64,000 nucleotides of DNA, from assembly GCF_038561965.1 (NCBI RefSeq), contig NZ_CP139348.1, positions 496,001 to 560,000 of the forward strand. The letters are read 5' to 3'. The notes under the pieces were generated by a model, which was not told where the DNA came from, made no database searches, and was given only the letters and a program-made list of their open reading frames with translations. The position numbers were made by a program, and so were the translations under genes. This document shows, piece by piece, positions 26,179 through 33,871 of this stretch (positions are counted from its first letter, which is position 1; the number at the start of each line of letters is the position of its first letter). The DNA comes from Stutzerimonas stutzeri (GTDB lineage Bacteria; Pseudomonadota; Gammaproteobacteria; Pseudomonadales; Pseudomonadaceae).

Positions 26179-26916
26179 TTAGAGGTATTCGGCTTTCACA
26201 ATGCCCTTGAGCTGTTCGTGCGGAATGAACAGCTCTGGGTGTCCGCTCGAGTACGGTGCAATGCTGTACACGTCGTATTTGAGCAGCACGCTGTCCTTGA
26301 GCAGCGCGATGTTCGCGGTCTGCTGGAACGGCCAGAACTCGAGAAACGCTGCATCCTGATTATGTTCGTTCTCCGTCAACCAGCGCTGATGCGCCTGGCG
26401 TGCGGCGCGCCAGAAGTTGCCCACTTGCCCTGGGATCAGCAGATCTTCCAGGCGCAGCTCCTTGTTCCGCTCCCGGTCGTAGTTGATGAATCCACGGCCA
26501 GGCATCCCATGGGCGCCACCTGCGTAGAGATAGCTGGACAGTTCGATCACCAGAATATTGCCGTGCTGTTCTCTTAGTTTGGCTTGCAGGTAGCTGCTCC
26601 AGGTCGGCTCGGCCGTGCTCAGGAACTGCTGCTCATAAGTCTTTAGCGATTCGGGCAGTCGCTCATCCGGACCATTGATGGTCATCCGGCGCAGACGAGC
26701 GTCAATCAGGCGGTTCAGTTCCGGCTCGTTGGCAAATGTCAGGGTATCGACGTTCACCAGCGGGCAGCTTTCCCCTTCGCACCCCTTAGGCCGTTGTTCG
26801 GTCACGGCCTGTTGAACCGCTACCGGGCGCTCCGAAGCAAAGTGCTGACAGCCGCCGAGCAGCATGGCGACGCTGCTTAGCACGATGAAATTGCGGATAT
26901 AGGCGGTTGAAATCAT
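26179..26916 (-). CDS. DUF3298-containing lipoprotein (RsiV-like domain)
   Basis: A 245-residue predicted lipoprotein. The start MISTAYIRNFIVLSSVAM leads into a lipobox LLGGC, so the mature protein would be anchored at the cell envelope through Cys22. The C-terminal half has YLYAGGAHGMPG and LRLEDLLIPG, a pattern of DUF3298/RsiV-type domains. No catalytic residues are evident; related domains bind peptidoglycan fragments or lysozyme in other bacteria, but that is not shown here. A longer frame to 27066 exists; I rejected its extra N-terminus because it lacks secretion features. P. aeruginosa has a similar gene (PA4972) next to thiC and nudF. Confidence 0.7.
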   Translation of the reverse strand: MISTAYIRNFIVLSSVAMLLGGCQHFASERPVAVQQAVTEQRPKGCEGESCPLVNVDTLTFANEPELNRLIDARLRRMTINGPDERLPESLKTYEQQFLSTAEPTWSSYLQAKLREQHGNILVIELSSYLYAGGAHGMPGRGFINYDRERNKELRLEDLLIPGQVGNFWRAARQAHQRWLTENEHNQDAAFLEFWPFQQTANIALLKDSVLLKYDVYSIAPYSSGHPELFIPHEQLKGIVKAEYL

Positions 26917-27132
26917 GGTCCGTCCAGACATGGCAGTGCGCTTTCGATTGCCGGTCACACCCGAAGTTCGTGATTTCCGGCTGGTTGCGTTTTCTTTGGC
27001 TACGGTGGTCTGCAAAGGGCTGCACCAGAGGCGATGCCGCGCTAGGATGACGAAGAAGCCGCTCACGATGTGACGGTTGCAGTCATCCGCCGCTGCTTTC
27101 GGCGCGGATCAAACCGATATGAGTAGGACCCC

Positions 27133-27750
27133 ATGAGCGAGACCTTCAAGCCCGGGCCGGATGATGTCCAGATCCTCCGAAGAGAGCAATGCTTCAGCGG
27201 TTTCTACCGGCTGGAACGCCTGCATCTGCGCCATCGCCAGTTCAGCGGCAGCATGGGCAGGGAGCTGACCCGCGAGCTGTTCGTGCGCCACGATGCCGTT
27301 TGCGTGCTGCCTTACGATCCGCAGCGCGATCGGGTGGTGGTGATCGAGCAATTCCGCGTCGGTGCGGTGGGCAAGGTCGAGAATCCCTGGTTGATCGAAT
27401 TGGTAGCCGGTTTGATCGACAAGGATGAGTCGCCTGAAGAGGTTGCCCGACGCGAGGCGATCGAAGAAGCCGGTTTGGAGCTGGGCGAGCTGTGGCCGAT
27501 CACGCAATACTTCCCGTCTCCGGGCGGCAGCGACGAGCGCGTCCATCTCTACGTTGGCCGCTGCGACAGTGAGGGTGCTCAGGGCGTCTTCGGCCTGGCC
27601 GAGGAGGGCGAAGACATACGCGTACATGTCTGGTCGCTGCAGGAGGCACTCCGTGCAGTAAATGACGGTCGTATCGACAATGCGGCAAGCATCATTGCAC
27701 TGCAGTGGCTGGCCTTGAATCGCGAGCAGGTGCGGGGGGCGTGGACATGA
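27133..27750 (+). CDS. nudF: ADP-ribose pyrophosphatase (Nudix)
   Basis: A 205-residue Nudix hydrolase that splits ADP-ribose to AMP and ribose 5-phosphate. The Nudix box is complete: GLIDKDESPEEVARREAIEE, continuing with AGL, near residues 94-116. The upstream VIEQFRVGAV segment is typical of the NudF/ADPRase branch. TAGGA lies 8 bases before the ATG. The stop overlaps the start of the DUF1249 gene (ATGA), and cpdA follows, giving the same nudF-DUF1249-cpdA-esterase-parE order as in many gammaproteobacteria. Confidence 0.93.
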   Translation: MSETFKPGPDDVQILRREQCFSGFYRLERLHLRHRQFSGSMGRELTRELFVRHDAVCVLPYDPQRDRVVVIEQFRVGAVGKVENPWLIELVAGLIDKDESPEEVARREAIEEAGLELGELWPITQYFPSPGGSDERVHLYVGRCDSEGAQGVFGLAEEGEDIRVHVWSLQEALRAVNDGRIDNAASIIALQWLALNREQVRGAWT

Positions 27751-28193
27751 GAAAGACGCGCGAGCGATACCGAGTCGACCTGCTCGAGCTGCAGTCGGCC
27801 TGTGAGGCCAATTACCTGCGCCTGATGCGATTGCTCCCGGGCATGCGCAACGGATGCGACACACGTCGTATCGCCATCAGTCAGGGTGATCTGTTGCTTG
27901 GTGTGCTGGTGCTTGAGGTGTTGGAAAGCTGCCCCTACACCACAACCTTGCAGGTCAGTCAGGAGCACTGTCTGACCTGGCTGCCGGTGCCGAAGATGGA
28001 AGTACGCGTCTATCACGATGCACGGATGGCCGAAGTCATTCGCGCCGAAAATGCGCGACGTTTCCGCGGCATCTATCACTATCCCAATGCGCAAATGCAT
28101 CAGCCGGACGAGAAGAATCAGCTCAACCTTTTCCTCGGTGAGTGGCTGGGACACTGTCTGGCCTGCGGGCACGAACTCGAACCGGTGCTCTGA
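27747..28193 (+). CDS. DUF1249 family protein
   Basis: A 148-residue cytoplasmic protein starting MRKTRERYRVDLLELQSACE. The pattern CEANYLRLMRLLP near residue 18 and the block VRVYHDARMAEVI near residue 83 are typical of DUF1249 (E. coli YqiB-like). Its function is not known. It overlaps nudF by four bases, and homologues are consistently found between nudF and cpdA. Confidence 0.85.
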   Translation: MRKTRERYRVDLLELQSACEANYLRLMRLLPGMRNGCDTRRIAISQGDLLLGVLVLEVLESCPYTTTLQVSQEHCLTWLPVPKMEVRVYHDARMAEVIRAENARRFRGIYHYPNAQMHQPDEKNQLNLFLGEWLGHCLACGHELEPVL

Positions 28194-28288
28194 TTTACCC
28201 TTCGCCGCGTCTGGTCGAAGTGTGAACACACTCGATCCGCCTCCTGATGCGCAGCGCCGTTCTGTGACCCACGCCCACATCCCGAGGT

Positions 28289-28317
28289 TTACCCTTCCGC
28301 CGGGCACCTACCATAAT
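28289..28317 (+). promoter_or_regulatory. Possible promoter for cpdA
   Basis: TTACCC (28289-28294), 17 bases, then CATAAT (28312-28317). The -10 element matches five of six consensus bases but the -35 only three. It would place transcription start about 25 bases before the TTG start of cpdA. Confidence 0.3.
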
Positions 28318-28348
28318 TCCGTTGCGATTTAGCTCAAGGAGAAGGGCC

Positions 28349-29164
28349 TTGCCTCGTGCGCCCCTGACTGCTGTTGACGATTCGGTTCTGCTGGTCCAGC
28401 TCACCGACAGCCATCTGTTTGCCGAGGCGGACGGCAAGCTGCTGGGCATGAATACTTGCGACAGCCTGGAGCGGGTGGTCGAGCTGGCCATCGACGAGCA
28501 GCCACGTATCGACCTGGTCCTGGCCACCGGCGATCTGTCGCAGGATGGATCGGTGGCGTCGTACCAGCGCTTTCGCAGGCTTGCCGAGCGCATCGAAGCC
28601 CCTGCGCGCTGGTGCCCGGGCAACCACGACGAGCTGGCCGCGATGCGTGAAGCCAGTCGTGGTAGCTCGCTGATGGAGCCTGTGCTGGAGATTGGAGGCT
28701 GGCGCGTGGTGATGCTCGATACGCTGGTGGCGGGCTCGGTATTCGGCATGCTGCGCAGCGACCAGCTCGAGCTGCTCGATCAGGCACTGACCGAGGCCCC
28801 GGACCATCATCACCTGATCTGTCTGCACCATCATCCCGTCTCGATCGGCAGTCGCTGGATGGACACGATCGGGCTGCACAATCCAGACGCCCTGTTCGAG
28901 GTGCTTGATCGTCACAACAACGTGCGGGCACTGCTCTGGGGGCATATTCATCAGGAGTTCGATCACTCGCGCAACGGCGTGCGCCTGCTGGCGTCGCCGT
29001 CCACCGGTGTGCAATTCACGCCGCAGAGCGAGGATTTCCAAGTCGACAGCGTAGCGCCTGGATATCGCTGGCTGCGGCTGTACGATGATGGGCGGCTGGA
29101 TACCGCGGTATCCCGCGTCAGCGGTATCGAGTTCGTGATTGATTACAGCGTGAAGGGCTATTGA
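28349..29164 (+). CDS. cpdA: 3',5'-cyclic-AMP phosphodiesterase
   Basis: A 271-residue class III cAMP phosphodiesterase that lowers cAMP and so affects Vfr/CRP-type regulation. Metallophosphatase motifs are in order: QLTDSHLF (D-x-H), VLATGDLSQDG (GD), CPGNHDELAAM (GNHD), a His in CLHHHPVS, and LLWGHIHQEF (GHxH). I placed the start at TTG 28349 because AAGGAGAA lies 8 bases upstream and the protein then begins MPRAPLTAVDDSVLLVQLTD, matching the expected length of about 270; in-frame upstream residues are basic and unlike the family. Part of the nudF-to-parE gene group. Confidence 0.92.
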   Translation: MPRAPLTAVDDSVLLVQLTDSHLFAEADGKLLGMNTCDSLERVVELAIDEQPRIDLVLATGDLSQDGSVASYQRFRRLAERIEAPARWCPGNHDELAAMREASRGSSLMEPVLEIGGWRVVMLDTLVAGSVFGMLRSDQLELLDQALTEAPDHHHLICLHHHPVSIGSRWMDTIGLHNPDALFEVLDRHNNVRALLWGHIHQEFDHSRNGVRLLASPSTGVQFTPQSEDFQVDSVAPGYRWLRLYDDGRLDTAVSRVSGIEFVIDYSVKGY

Positions 29165-29331
29165 GGGCCTGTGGTTCGTGAACCGGCGCGGTGAACCATG
29201 GCGCCAGGTCGCAGCGAAGCGTTTCTGGTTGTTTCCTATCCGTCGACTGTCTTGCATAGGCTCGCCGCCGGTCTGCTTGCAGACGGCAGCATGTGCCTTG
29301 TAGCCTTGCGGTTTTTCTACAGGCTGTATCG

Positions 29332-29937
29332 ATGTCCAGTGATTCGCCTTCTATCCTTTATATCCATGGCCTCAACAGCTCGCCGCTTTCGCAGAAAGCG
29401 AGCCAGCTGTCCGCTGCGTTGAGCAAGCTCGGCATAGCCGAACGGCTGCGGGTTCCCGCGCTGCACCATCATCCTCGACAGGCCATCGCCCAGATCGAGG
29501 CGTGCATCGTCGAGCTCGGACGGCCTCTGCTGGTAGGCAGCTCGCTTGGCGGCTACTATGCGACGCACCTCGCCGAGCGGCATGACCTGAAGGCATTGCT
29601 GATCAATCCGGCGGTGACACCGCACCGTCGCTTCGACGGTTATCTCGGTCCGCAGACGAACCTGTACAGCGGGGAAGTCTGGGAGTTGACCGAGGATCAC
29701 GTCGTCGCGTTGATGGAGCTGGAAACCGCACCACCGCAGGACGCCGAGCGTTATCAGGTCTGGTTGCAAACGGGCGATGAAACGCTGGATTACCGTGATG
29801 CCGCTCAGTTCTATCGTGGCTGCGCGTTGCGTATTCAGGCCGGCGGCGACCATGGTTTTGAAGGCTTCGCCGAGCGCTTGCCGGCGCTGCTGGCCTTTGC
29901 CGGCTTCGAGCCGCAGATTTGGCTGGAACAGCTCTGA
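29332..29937 (+). CDS. YqiA-like alpha/beta-fold esterase
   Basis: A 201-residue alpha/beta hydrolase of the YqiA/UPF0227 type. It starts MSSDSPSILYIHGLNSSP, and the nucleophile elbow is GSSLGGYYATHLAERH with Ser near residue 72. A catalytic His is likely in GGDHGFEGF close to the C-terminus. E. coli YqiA has esterase activity on short acyl esters; the natural substrate is unknown. It lies between cpdA and parE as in E. coli and Pseudomonas. The start at 29332 was chosen over a longer frame beginning at 29293, whose extra residues are not conserved-looking. Confidence 0.88.
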   Translation: MSSDSPSILYIHGLNSSPLSQKASQLSAALSKLGIAERLRVPALHHHPRQAIAQIEACIVELGRPLLVGSSLGGYYATHLAERHDLKALLINPAVTPHRRFDGYLGPQTNLYSGEVWELTEDHVVALMELETAPPQDAERYQVWLQTGDETLDYRDAAQFYRGCALRIQAGGDHGFEGFAERLPALLAFAGFEPQIWLEQL

Positions 29938-30097
29938 GAGGCAGATGCGATTCGGCGCAACGGTTGCCCTGATCATGCGCGCAACTGCCCGCTGGTTTCG
30001 CGAGTGCGCATCCGCCGTTTCATTCCGGCCGGTGCGCTGGGTTTTTTCACGGCCCGTAAAGGCTGATTGTTCAGAACATAAGGACAGTGCCAGACAG

Positions 30098-31984
30098 ATG
30101 TCTTATACCGCAGAAGCCATCGAGGTTCTTTCCGGCCTCGATCCGGTGCGCAAGCGCCCGGGCATGTACACCGACACCTCGCGGCCGAACCATCTGGCCC
30201 AGGAAGTCATCGACAACAGCGTCGACGAAGCCCTTGCCGGACATGCCCGCTCGGTTCAGGTGATCCTGCATCAAGACAATTCGCTGGAAGTACTGGACGA
30301 CGGCCGCGGCATGCCGGTGGATATTCACCCGGAAGAAGGCGTGCCGGGCGTCGAACTGATCCTGACCAAGCTCCACGCGGGCGGCAAGTTCTCCAACAAG
30401 AACTACCAGTTCTCCGGCGGTTTGCATGGCGTTGGTATTTCGGTGGTCAACGCCTTGTCGACGCGGGTCGAAGTGACCGTCAAACGCGATGGCAACGAGT
30501 ACCGCATGAGCTTTGCCGATGGCTTCAAGGCTACCGATCTGGAAGTCATTGGCAGTGTTGGCAAGCGCAACACCGGCACCAGCGTGCGTTTCTGGGCCGA
30601 TCCGAAATACTTCGACTCCCCCAAGTTTTCCATCAGCCGGCTCAAGCATGTGCTCAAGGCCAAAGCGGTGCTCTGCCCGGGGCTGAATGTCAGCTTCGAG
30701 GACAAAGGCAGCGCTGAGAAGGTCGAGTGGTATTACGAGGATGGCCTGCGCTCGTACCTGGTCGACTCGGTCAGCGACCACCTGCGTCTGCCCGACGAGC
30801 CCTTCATCGGTACGCTCGCGGGCAACACCGAGGCGGTGGACTGGGCGCTGCTGTGGCTGCCGGAGGGCGGCGAAAGCGTCCAGGAAAGCTACGTCAACCT
30901 GATCCCGACTGCGCAGGGCGGTACCCACGTCAACGGCTTGCGCCAGGGACTGCTGGATGCGATGCGCGAGTTTTGCGAATTCCGCAACCTGTTGCCGCGT
31001 GGGCTGAAGCTGGCGCCGGAAGATGTCTGGGAGCGCATCGCCTTCGTCCTTTCGATGAAGATGCAGGAGCCGCAATTCTCCGGGCAAACCAAGGAGCGCC
31101 TGTCGTCCCGCGAAGCCGCCGCGTTCGTCTCCGGTGTGGTCAAGGATGCCTTCAGCCTGTGGCTCAATGCGCATCCCGAACTCGGCATGCAGCTGGCCGA
31201 GTTGGCGATCAGCAACGCCGGGCGTCGTCTCAAGGCCGGCAAGAAGGTCGAGCGCAAGAAGATCACTCAGGGTCCTGCATTGCCCGGCAAACTGGCCGAC
31301 TGTGCCGGGCAGGACCCGATGCGTTCCGAGCTGTTCCTGGTCGAAGGCGACTCGGCGGGCGGCTCGGCGAAGCAGGCGCGGGACAAAGAGTTCCAGGCGA
31401 TCATGCCGCTGCGCGGCAAGATCCTGAACACCTGGGAGGTCGACGGCAGCGAAGTGCTCGCCAGCCAGGAAGTCCACGACATCGCCGTGGCGATTGGCGT
31501 CGATCCCGGTGCTGCCGATCTGGGGCAGCTGCGTTACGGCAAGATCTGCATCCTCGCCGACGCAGACTCCGACGGCTTGCACATCGCCACGCTGCTCTGC
31601 GCCTTGTTTGTCCAGCATTTCCGCCCGCTGGTGGATGCCGGGCACGTCTATGTCGCCATGCCGCCGCTGTACCGTATCGACCTGGGCAAGGACATCTTCT
31701 ATGCGCTGGACGAGGCCGAGCGCGACGGCATTCTGGAACGCCTGGTCGCCGAGAAGCGCCGCGGCAAGCCCCAGGTCACGCGATTCAAGGGTCTCGGTGA
31801 GATGAATCCGCCGCAGTTGCGCGAGACCACGATGGACCCCAATACCCGTCGTCTGGTGCAGCTGACTCTGGATGACTTCGAAGGAACCCGCGAGATCATG
31901 GATATGTTGCTGGCCAAGAAGCGCGCTGGCGACCGCAAGAGCTGGCTCGAATCAAAGGGTAACCTGGCGGAGGTTCTGCTTTGA
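30098..31984 (+). CDS. parE: DNA topoisomerase IV subunit B
   Basis: A 628-residue subunit of topoisomerase IV, which separates linked daughter chromosomes. The GHKL ATPase domain contains LDDGRGMPVDIHPEEG and GGLHGVGISVVNAL near residues 65-115. The TOPRIM domain has LFLVEGDSAGGSAKQARDKE near residue 410 and ADADSDGLHI near residue 488. Length is as in P. aeruginosa (about 629). I set the start at 30098 (MSYTAEAIEVLSG); the frame is open for a further 107 codons upstream, but those residues are not ParE-like. Three short genes separate it from parC. Confidence 0.96.
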   Translation: MSYTAEAIEVLSGLDPVRKRPGMYTDTSRPNHLAQEVIDNSVDEALAGHARSVQVILHQDNSLEVLDDGRGMPVDIHPEEGVPGVELILTKLHAGGKFSNKNYQFSGGLHGVGISVVNALSTRVEVTVKRDGNEYRMSFADGFKATDLEVIGSVGKRNTGTSVRFWADPKYFDSPKFSISRLKHVLKAKAVLCPGLNVSFEDKGSAEKVEWYYEDGLRSYLVDSVSDHLRLPDEPFIGTLAGNTEAVDWALLWLPEGGESVQESYVNLIPTAQGGTHVNGLRQGLLDAMREFCEFRNLLPRGLKLAPEDVWERIAFVLSMKMQEPQFSGQTKERLSSREAAAFVSGVVKDAFSLWLNAHPELGMQLAELAISNAGRRLKAGKKVERKKITQGPALPGKLADCAGQDPMRSELFLVEGDSAGGSAKQARDKEFQAIMPLRGKILNTWEVDGSEVLASQEVHDIAVAIGVDPGAADLGQLRYGKICILADADSDGLHIATLLCALFVQHFRPLVDAGHVYVAMPPLYRIDLGKDIFYALDEAERDGILERLVAEKRRGKPQVTRFKGLGEMNPPQLRETTMDPNTRRLVQLTLDDFEGTREIMDMLLAKKRAGDRKSWLESKGNLAEVLL

Positions 31985-32964
31985 TCCGGCGCTGGCTGAC
32001 ACTGCTGAGTCTGGCCTCGGCACCGCTCTGGGCCAACGAGCCGGCACCCGAATTGAAAATGCTGAGCGAACATCCGGTGGAGGGAATGGCAGGCGGCAAC
32101 CTCTCCGGGATGGCCTGGTGTGGCGATGCGCTGTGGGCCGTATCCGATCGCGAGGACGACGTTCTTTACCGCCTGGATACCAGTGCATCGCCCTGGCAGG
32201 CGGAGCCCGAGCGCTTCGAGGTCGGCCCGCCACCGGACAGTGGCTTGCCTTGGGGCATGCGTATGCGCACCTGGGCTAGTGGCCACGTGCGCGGCGGCCA
32301 TCTGGATTTCGAAGGGCTGAGCTGTGACGCCGTGGGAAATCGCTATGTGGTCAGCGAGGCCCATGCCGCCGTGCTGCGGGTAAGCCCGGCAGGCACGGCA
32401 GAATGGCTGCGGCTACCCGATTCGCTGGTCCGCCAAGCGCGGGCAAGCGGCATGCTCTGGCACTTCAATGCGCTGTTCGAAGGTATTGCCGTCGACCCCA
32501 AGGCTGAGCGCATGTGGCTGGCCGCCGAGCGCGAGCGCCGTGGGCTGCTGGTGCTGCACCGCAAGCAGAGTAGCTGGCAGTGCACCGGCGGTTGCGTACT
32601 CATGGCTCAGGGCGGTAACCAGCAGCCGCCCGCCGCGCTGGACGACATGCCATTGCCGCGCAGTTTCTCGGCATTGGCTTTCTTCCGCGACAAGCTATTC
32701 GTGTTGGAACCCTCGGCCTATCGCGTCTGCCGGCGCAGCCCGGCAACCGGTGAGGTCGAACGTTGCTGGTCGTTCGCTGGCGAGGCCCTGACCGAGGCGC
32801 GTCGTTATGCTGAACCCTACGGCAACGCCGAGGCGCTGTGGGTCGATGCCGAAGGCGCCTGGATCGGTGTCGACAACAATGGCAAGGCGCGCGGCGATGG
32901 CGAGAAGCGTCCAATCGTCTGGCGTTTCGCTGCGCCGGAGGGCGGCTGGATGGCTCGACCGTGA
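31981..32964 (+). CDS. Secreted esterase-like/phytase-family beta-propeller protein
   Basis: A 327-residue protein with a short signal peptide (LTLLSLASAPLWA, then NEP) and a body typical of the esterase-like activity of phytase family, predicted to fold as a beta-propeller in the periplasm. Motifs are LSGMAWCGDALWAVSDRED near residue 43, LDFEGLSCD near residue 108 and FEGIAVDPKAERMWLAAE near residue 165. The start is TTG at 31981, overlapping the parE stop, with GGAGG 7 bases upstream, so translation should be coupled to parE. It corresponds in position to PA4966. Substrate unknown. Confidence 0.8.
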   Translation: MIRRWLTLLSLASAPLWANEPAPELKMLSEHPVEGMAGGNLSGMAWCGDALWAVSDREDDVLYRLDTSASPWQAEPERFEVGPPPDSGLPWGMRMRTWASGHVRGGHLDFEGLSCDAVGNRYVVSEAHAAVLRVSPAGTAEWLRLPDSLVRQARASGMLWHFNALFEGIAVDPKAERMWLAAERERRGLLVLHRKQSSWQCTGGCVLMAQGGNQQPPAALDDMPLPRSFSALAFFRDKLFVLEPSAYRVCRRSPATGEVERCWSFAGEALTEARRYAEPYGNAEALWVDAEGAWIGVDNNGKARGDGEKRPIVWRFAAPEGGWMARP

Positions 32965-33494
32965 GCCAAACAGCCGGGCGTCGCGCCGGGCGCGTGATGC
33001 TGGTGCTGGCCTGGGGCGCTGGTTTGTTCCTGGCCACCCGCTTCTTCGCGGTATGGGAAGAGAGCCGGCTCAACCCCAACCGTGAGCCTGTGTCCCACGT
33101 GCAGGGCGAGCAGATCGAAGTGCAACTGGCTGGCAATGCGCAGGGGCACTTCGTCGCCAGTGGACGTATCAATGGCCAGCCGGTGACGTTCCTGCTCGAC
33201 ACCGGAGCCACCGATGTCGCCATTCCGGCCGAACTGGCCGAGCGTCTGGGCTTGCAACGTGGTGCGCCGGTGATGTTGCACACCGCCAACGGCCAGACCA
33301 CTGGCTATCGTACCGTGCTGTCGAGCCTCGATCTGGGTGATATTCGGCTGCACGACGTGCGCGCCATCGTCGCCCCCGGCTTTCGCAGCGAACAGGTGCT
33401 GCTCGGTATGAGCGCCCTGAAGCAACTCGAATTCACGCAACGCGCTGGCACTCTGGTGCTGCGCCAGCAAACGCCTCGAGGGCAACGTAGATGA
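32961..33494 (+). CDS. Retropepsin-like aspartic protease (TIGR02281-type)
   Basis: A 177-residue clan AA aspartic protease-like protein. A membrane anchor lies near the N-terminus (VMLVLAWGAGLFLATRFF), followed by a periplasmic retropepsin domain with the catalytic motif FLLDTGATDVAIP near residue 76 and the GMSALKQLEF segment near residue 155. One catalytic aspartate per chain suggests a homodimer. The GTG start at 32961 overlaps the previous stop (GTGA). Substrate unknown. The stop overlaps the next ATG. Part of the parE-parC operon. Confidence 0.82.
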   Translation: MSQTAGRRAGRVMLVLAWGAGLFLATRFFAVWEESRLNPNREPVSHVQGEQIEVQLAGNAQGHFVASGRINGQPVTFLLDTGATDVAIPAELAERLGLQRGAPVMLHTANGQTTGYRTVLSSLDLGDIRLHDVRAIVAPGFRSEQVLLGMSALKQLEFTQRAGTLVLRQQTPRGQRR

Positions 33495-33871
33495 ACGCAC
33501 TGATCCAGGCCACGGTGCCCGTATTGGCCTCATTGAACCTCGATGAAAGCCGCGACTTTTACACCATCCTCAGTTTCCAGAGCCTGCTGCAAACTGCCGA
33601 CTACCTGATCGTGGAGCGCGATGGCGCGCAGTTGCACTTCTGGCTTTGCCCGGAGCGCCATGTCGCCGAGAACACCTCCTGCTACGTGCGTACCGGCGAT
33701 TGCCAGGCGCTGTACCACGAGTTCTGCCGGCGTGGCCTGGCCCTGGAAGCGCCTGTTCTGCGGCCCTGGGGCATGAAAGAACTTTACGTCATCGACACCC
33801 ACGGCAACTTGCTCAAGTTCGGCGAGCAACAAGTCGTGAGTCATCCAACCTTTGCTGAAGAAAACTGCTGA
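33491..33871 (+). CDS. VOC-family (glyoxalase/bleomycin-resistance fold) protein
   Basis: A 126-residue protein with the vicinal oxygen chelate fold: a beta-alpha-beta-beta-beta unit repeated, with LNLDESRDFYTIL near residue 15, LHFWLC in the first module and MKELYVIDTHGNLLKFGE near the C-terminus. The metal-binding Glu/His pairs of true glyoxalases are only partly visible, so it may bind rather than convert a ligand. It overlaps the preceding gene by 4 bases and its last base is the first base of the parC start (TGATG). Confidence 0.82.
   Translation: MNALIQATVPVLASLNLDESRDFYTILSFQSLLQTADYLIVERDGAQLHFWLCPERHVAENTSCYVRTGDCQALYHEFCRRGLALEAPVLRPWGMKELYVIDTHGNLLKFGEQQVVSHPTFAEENC

Noticed and set aside
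29777..30097. 107-codon upstream extension of parE
   Set aside because: Overlaps the esterase gene in another frame and does not resemble ParE; MSYTAEAIEVLSG is the expected N-terminus.
30071..31645. 524-residue open frame antisense to parE
   Set aside because: It is a GC-driven shadow of parE, has no family motif, and the plus-strand ParE is unmistakable.
30727..31800. 357-residue plus-strand open frame in another frame of parE
   Set aside because: Arg/Gly/Pro-rich frame-shifted translation typical of high-GC coding sequence.
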